25,088 nt of DNA, from NCBI GenBank assembly GCA_003427395.1, contig BFEA01000026.1, positions 5,227,130 to 5,252,217 on the forward strand, given 5' to 3'. Made by a program: the position numbers and the translations under genes. Positions 9,892-17,561 of the stretch are shown in pieces. The notes beneath the pieces were generated by a model that saw only the letters and a list, made by a program, of their open reading frames with translations, did not search any database and was not told the origin of the DNA. Source of the DNA: Chara braunii (lineage: Eukaryota > Streptophyta > Charophyceae > Charales > Characeae). The number at the start of each line of letters is the position of its first letter. The first letter of the stretch is position 1.

Positions 9892-10024
9892 TCAAATAGA
9901 ACTGCCCGGTAAACCGTAGGCAGAGAGGGAGAAGAGGACAACAAACGAGGGGCTGTGATATATATATATTTTTTAACTTTTTGGCCAAATAGGGCAAGTG
10001 TTCCAAGACCACTCATCTATTAAG
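9623..10024 (+). mobile_element. Degraded family C copy C5
   Basis: The left part (GGATACCAACTGGG, then GCTCGAGCGGTC) aligns with the left module of C2, and the right part (TTTTTGGCCAAATAGGGCAAG, then CCACTC) aligns with its right module. A faint version of the shared core lies at about 9763-9820. A (TA)n tract of about 65 bp (9824-9889) has expanded inside. The termini are too decayed for a target duplication to be read. Confidence 0.45.
9824..9889. repeat. (TA)n microsatellite
   Basis: About 32 uninterrupted AT dinucleotides inside the decayed element C5. Confidence 0.95.
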
Positions 10025-10057
10025 GTAAAAATTTGCAAAAAAAATATTGTATATATA

Positions 10058-10149
10058 CTAGATTGTTTTTTCGGGCGTCCAGGCACCTAACTTGTGCCCG
10101 GATACCCGCCCGGGCATAACCCCCGGGCAGGGTTCCGGGTCGTCCCAAC

Positions 10150-10223
<74 letters not shown>

Positions 10224-10561
10224 AGTTAAAAAATTATAGAAACAAAATATGTTGTGTAGAATTGTAATACAAACAACTTTTGGTTGAGGGTCACATCATA
10301 ATTCCTCACCGAATTGGAGATAAAAAACAAAATAACGAAATCACACTAAAGGATCGCCCTTTAACCCCTCTTAACACATTTAAAAATTATGTATACCCCC
10401 CTTCCCCCCCCTTGACAGCTAAGTCTGAAAAAATAAAATGAGCCCGGATTTTGGGTCCTCTAAGAAAGCGCAGAAAGGGTTTCCCGAGCATCAGACCCCC
10501 CCGGGTGTCACGCCTGGGTGCTCGGTCGTGCAGGCCCGCTCGGGCATAAAAACCATCCTAA
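10058..10561 (+). mobile_element. Family A hAT-like miniature element A2
   Basis: Starts CTAGATTGTTTTTTCGGG and ends CCATCCTAA. Both flanks read TATATATA (10050-10057, 10562-10569), so the 8-bp duplication is exact, though the site was a TA-rich tract. The order is: GC-rich module (CCCGGGCAGGGTTCCGGG), 70-base A run (10152-10221), shared core (about 10238-10330), pyrimidine-rich tract, AAAGCGCAGAAAGG block and a second GC-rich module. It is a + strand copy of what A1 carries in reverse. Confidence 0.75.
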
Positions 10562-10742
10562 TATATATATATATACAGGGTTGCCGTCGTTCGGGACGGT
10601 CTGAACGCCCGAGCGTACGGGACCCCTTCGGAAGGCGTTCGGCCGTTCACGCCGAATGTGGACCAAAAAANAAAAAAAAAAAAAAAAAAAAAAAAAAAAA
10701 CGTTTTAAAAAAATTATGAAAACACCTATGTTATGTACATGA

Positions 10743-11261
10743 TACGCCCTTATGAAATTTCTGGACAAAACTGAACTTTAGGAACCTTGTTTTTACAGGA
10801 TAGGCAGTGACCCAAAAAAAGTAGGGCATCGTTAGTAAATTTGGTAAGGTACCCGTGTTGTGCATAATAGGCATGCCACCGTAGGATAGCAGATATCGAG
10901 TGATAACCGGTTTTCGTTTTTGGTTTTTTGATTGATGATTGGCACCCGTGAACTATGCATTAATAGGAGACGTGAGTCGAGCTAATCCTCTTTCGCCAAA
11001 AAGGCGGCGGTTCGACTGGGAGTAGGGGACGGATGGAGTGTCGGTTGTGCATCGTCGCAGATGATGCGCAGCTGAGTTCTGAGGATGGTGACGTCAATTG
11101 ACGTCGGTGGAGTCGACCTTACATCTGTGCTTCACGAAATAACCACTGTTAACAACCACGTGTTAACGTGCGTTGTCTTTTCGATGTTTGACTTCACACA
11201 GCGTATATGGCCTTTTGCCTGAGTGTGCTGTTGACTGCCTGCTTGCAGTTTTTCTTCTGAA
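10743..11261 (+). repeat. Left terminal direct repeat (pseudo-LTR) of the Penelope-like element
   Basis: 519 bp, matching 15662-16180 without length change and with about 15 mismatches by eye (about 97% identity). Five further bases (10738-10742) precede it. It contains a perfect 16-bp palindrome, GACGTCAATTGACGTC (about 11091-11106), a GTTAAC/GTTAAC pair around CACGTG, and the GGCCAAAAAGGCGGCGG-type GC patch. Penelope-like elements often carry such repeats, which are not generated like retroviral LTRs. It probably holds the promoter. Confidence 0.85.
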
Positions 11262-11448
11262 TACTTTACTTAAAGTCGTAACCAACTCGGCAATCGTACC
11301 TAGTGGAGGTGGCGGCTGGATCAGCGAGAAAGAAGTTTTCCGATAGTAAGAAGTTTTCTGTGAAAAAATGTTTACGCGAAATGTGTTACAGCGAAGGATC
11401 TTGAGTAGCATGATCGACGTGAAGAGCGAGTACTGAGGAGGCGTTAAC

Positions 11449-12645
11449 ATGAGTGAGGAGGGAAGTTCACGTGGCGGGATGGAGGGAGGTGGGGGCTACC
11501 CACCACCATCCGACAACCGTAAGTGTTACAAGTGCGGGGAGGGAGGTCACTTTATTAGGGACTGTGTGGAGTTCTGGAAAGCCAAGGCTCTTGGACGTCC
11601 TTTCGTCCCTTCAATGCAACCTTCGGCAGCAGGACGAACTGGCAGAGCGGCGATGGGAGGTGCTTTGGACAGTAGCGTGAGGCGAAGCAGATCGGCGGAC
11701 AGCGAGAGTGAGAGGAGCGCTACAACGGATGATACCAATACCTTGATGAGGGAATATCTCGTTCAAATGGTCGAAGAAAGAAGAATTCGAGTGGAGCGTG
11801 AGGCGGAAGAAGAACGAAGACGTACGAAGGAAGAGGCAAGGAGGGTACGGGAGAATAGACGACTTCAGCGCTTGGAAGAACGACAGAAACTGGAGGAGGA
11901 GCGGGATGCTAGGCTTCTTCGTATTATACGAAGCGAGATGCGCAAGGATCGCGAAGAAGAGAGGGAAAGATACGAGAAGAAGGGGAAGATGGCGGCTAGG
12001 AGTGCTCGTACGACCGAGACAGTAGAAGAAGAGAAGGAAAGACTTAGGCGGTTGATCACGCCTAGGACCCTTGGATTTGTCGATAACTTTGAAGATGAGG
12101 AGCTACTCACATTGAGGATGCTTGCGTGTAAACTTGGGCAAGCGGAAAAACGCAAACGTGGACCCGATCTCCCCATCGGGAATAGTCCACCTATTGTCAC
12201 ACCAGAGAAGAAACCTGCTGGTGTGCTGTCTGACAAGGCGAGGGCACGAATTCAGCTGCTGAAGACGGAACGCGTGAGTGAGCCGGCAGCAACGAGTACT
12301 CCTACGAAGATTGACCTATCGCTGAAGCACATCTTGGCCACGTGTGGCCCCGGAGGAAAGGAGAAATTTGAGAAGGAGTGTTTCGACTTCTACGATGCAC
12401 TTACGATCGAGGAGCTGAAAGAAGCTTGTCGTCGGGAGAAGGTTGCGTACGGCAATCGTGATTTGGCCATCAAGCGTCTGATCATCCGAAGAGCGGCGGT
12501 GGCGTATGACCCGACGACGATACCGTTACCATCCTCGACGCCACGAGTGCAAATGCGTAGCAGCAAGGGAGTTGTGTTGAAGGAGGAAGCTCCACACGAG
12601 CAGTACGATTCGGAGGATTCCCTTTCCGATGATGAGTCTGAGTGA
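11449..12645 (+). CDS. ORF1 of Penelope-like element: CCHC knuckle, coiled-coil, SAP-like protein
   Basis: 398 aa from ATG 11449 to TGA 12643-12645. After a Gly-rich head there is a retroviral-type zinc knuckle, Cys26-X2-Cys29-X4-His34-X4-Cys39 (CYKCGEGGHFIRDC), which usually binds single-stranded nucleic acid. Residues 80-95 are Ser/Arg-rich. Residues 97-183 are extremely rich in Arg, Glu and Lys and should form a long coiled coil. Around 316-348 the segment LTIEELKEACRREKV followed by NRDLAIKRLI resembles a SAP DNA-binding helix pair. The C-terminus is acidic (DSEDSLSDDESE). The likely role is a gag-like RNA chaperone that packages element RNA and perhaps tethers it to DNA or chromatin. The domains are seen in the sequence; the role is inference. 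ORF1 overlaps ORF2 at the TGAGTGA junction and is intact, unlike the RT. Confidence 0.8.
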   Translation: MSEEGSSRGGMEGGGGYPPPSDNRKCYKCGEGGHFIRDCVEFWKAKALGRPFVPSMQPSAAGRTGRAAMGGALDSSVRRSRSADSESERSATTDDTNTLMREYLVQMVEERRIRVEREAEEERRRTKEEARRVRENRRLQRLEERQKLEEERDARLLRIIRSEMRKDREEERERYEKKGKMAARSARTTETVEEEKERLRRLITPRTLGFVDNFEDEELLTLRMLACKLGQAEKRKRGPDLPIGNSPPIVTPEKKPAGVLSDKARARIQLLKTERVSEPAATSTPTKIDLSLKHILATCGPGGKEKFEKECFDFYDALTIEELKEACRREKVAYGNRDLAIKRLIIRRAAVAYDPTTIPLPSSTPRVQMRSSKGVVLKEEAPHEQYDSEDSLSDDESE

Positions 12646-13583
12646 GAACGCGGTCGTTGGGACGACTACTGGACTGGACACTAGCTGGTAAGATCCGGGA
12701 TCGTAGGACCAGTAACGGGCGAATTGATAAGGATGATGATCGTAGACTGCCCGCACTGACTATTGCACTAATTTTGAAGGGAGAACTCAAGTGGGGGGAG
12801 AAGTTAACTGAGTATTGGCGAAATGAAGTGGAAAAAGAGAGTTTCGACATCGCGGAACCGAAGAATTGTGCCTATGTCCTTATTTCACCTTGGTATAGAC
12901 AAGTCTATATTGGTATGACTGAGAGGGAGTTATGGTCAAGATGGCGTGAACACTATCGATTAGGACACACGAAAGGGAGACGGAGACAGAAATTGTACAA
13001 TTGGTTGGGGAAAGTAGGATCCCACCAGTATGTAGCATTGGCTCTGTTCACTAGTACGGATCGGACGGAACTCGAAGCTGTAGAGAGATCGTTGATCCGA
13101 GACTGGTCTCCATCACTCAACGTACGGACTGTAAAGACACGGAAAGCTCCGAAGAAGGGAAAGAGTAGACCTGGTCGTAAAGAGAGACGGAGGTGGAACG
13201 GACAGGGGAACTGCAGGAGGATCGAGAGTTACGAGAAAGACACTGGTAAGATTGTCAAAATTCGTATCGGGGATAGGACCGATGGTACCGTTAGAGTAGT
13301 CGATGCATTACGAAGTCTTACTCGAAGAAAGGGATCTATAGATGTACAGTGTAATGGCGGGAAGATATGGGCCGATGGATGGAGACTGGTGAGGAGACTC
13401 TTCAGGGAGTCACGTGTGAGAGTTGGGCGGGGGACTAAACCACTGAGGTGCTGTAAGGGAAAGTTCGAAGTAGCTGGTACCGTGACACTCAACCGTATCA
13501 CGGAGGCTTCACCTGCACTATTAGCACTTCAAGACGACTTGATTCGTATTTTCAAACGCCCGCGCCTACAGAAGGATCTCTAG
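12642..13583 (+). CDS. ORF2 of Penelope-like element: GIY-YIG endonuclease protein
   Basis: The frame runs from GTG 12642 to TAG 13581-13583 (313 codons). Residues 77-160 form a GIY-YIG nuclease: AYVLIS is the GIY strand and VYIGMT the YIG strand. Arg100/Arg102 with His104 follow in the catalytic helix, and the metal-binding Glu is in ELEAVERSLIRDW (probably Glu148), then SPSLN closes the fold. In Penelope-like elements this domain nicks the target to prime reverse transcription. A basic Lys/Arg-rich region follows (about 165-200), then 110 residues I do not recognise. No ATG occurs before the one inside the nuclease motif, and a TGA lies directly upstream at 12639, so translation probably depends on stop-restart, -1 shifting or splicing. 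The RT continues in another frame (-1) after the stop. Confidence 0.75.
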   Translation: MRTRSLGRLLDWTLAGKIRDRRTSNGRIDKDDDRRLPALTIALILKGELKWGEKLTEYWRNEVEKESFDIAEPKNCAYVLISPWYRQVYIGMTERELWSRWREHYRLGHTKGRRRQKLYNWLGKVGSHQYVALALFTSTDRTELEAVERSLIRDWSPSLNVRTVKTRKAPKKGKSRPGRKERRRWNGQGNCRRIESYEKDTGKIVKIRIGDRTDGTVRVVDALRSLTRRKGSIDVQCNGGKIWADGWRLVRRLFRESRVRVGRGTKPLRCCKGKFEVAGTVTLNRITEASPALLALQDDLIRIFKRPRLQKDL

Positions 13584-13603
13584 AAAAAAAAACAATATGT
13601 GAG

Positions 13604-15571
13604 TTGGTGAGGTACTACAGCGCGGTAATGACATTTGCGACCAAGCGAAGCAGATCGAAGGCGAGAGTGATCATCACCAGGGCGATACGAGATGGGCATG
13701 GCCTGAACATTCGGACTAGAATCATTGTCAAGACACAATACGATGAACGGATCAAGAAAAGCGAGATTATGTGGGTAGTACGTAGGAAGGTAGGTGGCAT
13801 GAGGATTGAGTCCACACTAAAGGAGATGGTAAACCGAAGAGCACGGGTTGTATGGACGAGAGGACCGAATGTCGGCGATCTCCTTCACAACCACCGATGA
13901 TTTGTGTCAAAGCGTGCAACCAGCTGTCCTTTTGCTGGGATGCCCTATCCAAAAAGGAACGGGCACGTGCATTTCCGGATGGGTGAAATCAACAATGTGC
14001 CACCGCTGGCACTCAACGCCAAGAAAGTACCAAGGTACGAGAGTAGTCGGAGAGATACTCTACTTGCATCCGAACTCATGGAAGCTTTCAAAACGTGGGG
14101 CTCGTCATCAAAGCTGACGAATGAGGAAATTTGTTTCTCGTCCGAGGATGTTAAGGGATGTATAGTTGAGGAAAAGGACAGTATGATTGAAGGAAGTGTA
14201 GAACAGATTCTCGAACTTCGGGATAGGCTAGATGGTCTTGTTTTGGCACCGTTGGATCGGAACCCTGGGGATACGATCATAATGTGCCCACTTTTGTACG
14301 ATAAGGGAATGGAGGGGGCGTTTTTGGTAAACTTGGGATATCGGGTGTGTGAGGAAACGGAGGTGAATCTCTTGAGTCGAGCAGGAGTGGAATATGAACG
14401 ACGTGGTCTGTCTTCACAGGGTAAATGGGATAAGAACGGGAAGGTTGGGAGTGCATATGCACTGCCTAAGCATAAGGACACTGAACGCTTTCGACCTATT
14501 TGCCCTACATTCAGTGAACCGTCGGTAAAGGCTTGCAAGATGATGGCGAAGGGGATTAACTGTTTGTTATTCTCGCTCCCTGAATCTGGGCACTTTAATC
14601 TAAGATCTGTGTCATTGATGAAGGAGAGACTCCGAAGCATGAACAATCGGCTGGGAAAAGGCAGACGGAACGTCCGAGTTATTGGGAGGTCCTTTGATAT
14701 AAAGGATATGTTCAGTCGGTTACCTCACGATACCATTAGACGTGCAGTAGAATGGGTTGTGTGGTGGTACAAGCAAAAAGGTTACCAGGGAGTATTTGTG
14801 AAGAGGAGGGGTCGGGGTGCGCGATTGAGACATTGTAAAAACGTTGAAGGATTTTCCTTTATTTCTTTTGAAATGTTGTTATCTTTCGTGAGTTTTTAAT
14901 TGGAATTTTGCTATACTAAGGCATGTGGGATTTTGTTGCAGCAAGTGATTGGCATACCAATGGGGAAGTGCTCGAGCCCCCCACTGGCATGTCTGATGTG
15001 TGCCAAGAGTGAATGGGATTTTCTCATTTCACTCGATGGCCAGAGGCATCGTTTTGCAGGACTGAGATTTGTAGATGACGTAAGTGTTTTCGCAGCCTAC
15101 AATTATCTGAAAAGGGGCGATAGGCAGAGGGCTGAACTGTTGTTGGAACGTTTCTTGCAGTGCTATGATAAGGCCCTGACACTTAAACAGACCAACGAAG
15201 GGAAGGAGAGTTGGATCTTTTGGGGTTGCAAATTATCAATTCGAGAGGAATATCCTTTCATTGGTATGATGCAATCTCTGAAGAATGAGCAACAATTGAG
15301 AGAGATGACGGAGCTTCCGTTCTGAACGATCCAAGATTTTTTCTCATATTCGAGCAAGCAAGCGAAGATGGCCGTGATCATGAGTACGCTGCACAAAATT
15401 AACCAGAATTCCTACATGGGAATGAATGTACTTAAGACATTGATGTTGTTTCGAATTGAGCTGCGACAAAACAATTATCCAAAGTCTTGGCTCGGAACGA
15501 CAATTCTCAACTACAGCAAGGGTAAAGCACCGATATGGAAGATGTTCCAACAAATGTTTCTGGAGTATTAG
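13604..15571 (+). pseudogene. Reverse transcriptase of Penelope-like element, one frame with three in-frame stops
   Basis: One reading frame covers the whole RT without an indel but is broken at TGA 13898-13900, TAA 14897-14899 and TGA 15323-15325. Conserved parts occur in the expected order: WTRGPNVGDLLHNHR just before the first stop (a pre-RT motif of the family), ALPKHKDTERFRPICPTF (fingers), SFDIKDMFSRLP (motif A, catalytic Asp at 14696), IGIPMGKCSSPPLA (motif B, 14948 on), LRFVDDVSVFA (motif C, Asp-Asp at 15074-15079, Phe in place of the usual Tyr) and a thumb-like end (LRQNNYPKSWLG). Both catalytic aspartate sites are kept. The frame is -1 relative to the GIY-YIG ORF, and no ATG start is evident. 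It reads as a recently disabled RT, though recoding cannot be excluded. Confidence 0.75.
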
Positions 15572-15661
15572 CATAGTAAGACTGAAGGAGGTGGAGACAG
15601 GGGTAGTAGAACTTCCTAGTATCGGTTTGGGGGTCCTGGCTCTATGGTAATAGGGACCGGG

Positions 15662-16180
15662 TACGCCCTTATGAATTTTATGGACAAAACTGAAGTTCAA
15701 GAACCTTGTTTTTACAGGATAGGCAGTGACCAAAAAAAAGTAGGGCATCGTTAGTAAATTTGGTAAGGTACCTGTGTTGTGCATAATAGGCATGCCACCG
15801 TAGGATAGCAGATATCGAGTGATAACCGGTTTTCGTTTTTGGTTTTTTGATTGATGATTGGCACCCATGAAGTACGCATTAATAGGAGACGTGAGTCGAG
15901 CTAATCCTCTTTGGCCAAAAAGGCGGCGGTTCGACCGGGAGTAGGGGACGGATGGAGTGTCGGTTGTGCATCGTCGCAGATGATGCGCAGCTGAGTTCTG
16001 AGGATGGTGACGTCAATTGACGTCGGTGGAGTCGACCTTACATCTGTGCTTCACGAAATAACCACTGTTAACAACCACGTGTTAACGTGCGTTGTCTTTT
16101 CGATGTTTGACTTCACACAGCGTGTATGGCCTTTTGCCTGAGTGTGCTGTTGACTGCCTGCTTGCAGTTCTTTTTCTGAA
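15662..16180 (+). repeat. Right terminal direct repeat (pseudo-LTR) of the Penelope-like element
   Basis: Direct copy of 10743-11261, including the GACGTCAATTGACGTC palindrome and the TTAAC..GTTAAC segment. It ends at TTTCTGAA directly before the target duplication. It should contain the 3' end of the element RNA. About 90 bases of non-coding DNA separate it from the end of the RT frame. Confidence 0.85.
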
Positions 16181-16783
16181 TATGTTATGTAGAATAATAA
16201 ACTTAACAACATTTGCGTGGGTACTACACCCAAATTCTTTACCAAATTTGAATTAAAAATCAAATACAGAAAATAAACACTATGATAGAAATAAGAAAAA
16301 ATAAAAAGAAAAATAAAATGAGTGAGTGTGCCAACACCTTTTCGACACCGCCATCTGTGCTGATTTTTAATTATTTTTTGGCATTGTCAAATGCCCTGAA
16401 AAGTTACAAATATGTAGTTTACATAATCAATAACTCATTAATTTTTTTTCAAATAATAATATTTTTTTTTAGGCCCCGAAATAAAGTGAAAACAAAAAGT
16501 TAAAAATAAAAAAAAAAACAAAATTGTGAGTGGGCGAGCACGTTTTGACACCCCCATCTTTGACGATTTTTATTTTTTTTGGCTTAGCAATTATAGGCGT
16601 GTAGGTTACATCATAGAGAACTCACAAAAAAAATAAATCATAAAAAACAACTTATTTTTAGGCCCCGAAAATATTTTTGGTGGGGACCGAACCTGGAGGT
16701 GTTCGGCCCTCGAACGGGACCCCGAACGCCCGAACGTTTGGAGGCCAGCCCGGAGGCCCCCAAACGTTTGGTCAGGTAACCCT

Positions 16784-17088
16784 CTCTCTCTATATATATA
16801 TATATATTATATATTATATATATTATATTATATATATATATAAATATATAAATCCATAAATTCTAAAAGACAATAAATAATGGCATCATAAGAGTGTATC
16901 GTTTTCAAGACATTGCCAAAATAGGTTTTAACATAGTCATGCATTTGTAGTGTATCTTTAACTTGTAATGTACTAAGGGAAAATAAAAATAATAGTTCCC
17001 TCATTAAAAATTTAATTGAACGAAGCAAATGGGATGAAAACTATCTTTTATAATTTTTACGTTATAAAGTAATCCCTTCAATTTTATG
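16784..17088. other. (TA)n tract and unassigned sequence
   Basis: A (CT)n/(TA)n tract with short interruptions spans about 16783-16852. The rest, up to the start of element D, shows no gene or repeat. Confidence 0.6.
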
Positions 17089-17435
17089 CTAGGCTACCAG
17101 TTGTCCGATGGCCGGTTGTCCTAGCCGGACATCCTGCGGAGTTGTCCGGGATCCCAGACAACTCATTTTTTTTCAAATCTGAAAAGCAAAAAAAAAACAA
17201 AAAAAAAAACGATGGGAGGCTACACTCCACTAGGGAACCCCCAAAAAAAATTTTGAGGTCATTAGGAGCAAAAAAATAAAAAAATGGTATCACGGGTGGG
17301 GAAGGGGGTGAGAAGCATACTTGCGGCGATTAGGTGAAGTGCGTTGCGCTGTACGCAGCATGATGCACTAATCCCATATGCACGGACGCGCGTGCGCGCA
17401 AAAAAAAAAAACGATCGTCATGTGTGTATATACGC

Positions 17436-17437
<2 letters not shown>

Positions 17438-17513
<76 letters not shown>
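17438..17513. repeat. (GA)n microsatellite
   Basis: About 37 uninterrupted AG dinucleotides within element D. The Arg-Glu frames across it are artefacts. Confidence 0.95.
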
Positions 17514-17517
<4 letters not shown>

Positions 17518-17561
17518 AACAGAGTTTTTTCACATTATTCAAACTACCCCTGCCTGTACTT

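Larger units (their letters stand above)
10738..16180 (+). mobile_element. Penelope-like retroelement with N-terminal GIY-YIG (Chlamys-type), 5.44 kb
   Basis: The element is flanked by an 11-bp direct repeat, TATGTTATGTA, at 10727-10737 and 16181-16191. The intact copy B3 has only one such sequence at the matching place, so this is a genuine insertion. It has direct terminal repeats of 519 bp, then ORF1 (CCHC knuckle, coiled coil, SAP-like), a GIY-YIG ORF, and an RT frame. RT and GIY-YIG together define Penelope-like elements, which use target-primed reverse transcription. The nuclease precedes the RT here, as in the Chlamys and Naiad groups, not following it as in classical Penelope. The three stops in the RT frame suggest a non-autonomous or dead copy. 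Confidence 0.85.
10576..16783 (+). mobile_element. Family B hAT-like miniature element B2, split by the Penelope-like element
   Basis: The left part 10576-10737 starts CAGGGTTGCC and has the family B module (GAACGCCCGAGCG...). It then has an A run with one N (10671) and the beginning of the shared core. The right part 16181-16783 resumes exactly in the core and holds two internal copies of a GTGAG(T)..GCACG..GACACC(G/C)CCATC segment about 203 bp apart (16323 and 16526). It ends in GGTAACCCT. Both outer flanks are TA repeats, so the 8-bp duplication cannot be assigned. The 5.44-kb insertion is a separate entry. Confidence 0.7.

Noticed and set aside
10743-11261. Hammerhead ribozyme in the terminal repeats
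   Set aside because: Penelope-like repeats often carry one. I found CTGAGGA near 11076 and 11434 but no GAAA and helix arrangement around either, and no core on the other strand.
11865-12236. Minus-strand Ser-rich ORF opposite ORF1
   Set aside because: Shadow of the Arg/Glu-rich coiled-coil coding sequence.
13898-13900. TGA as selenocysteine
   Set aside because: Kept only as an alternative: no SECIS-like hairpin was identified, and CGA to TGA decay explains it more simply.
13945-14646. 233-codon minus-strand ORF opposite the RT
   Set aside because: The plus strand carries recognised RT motifs here; the antisense frame shows no domain.
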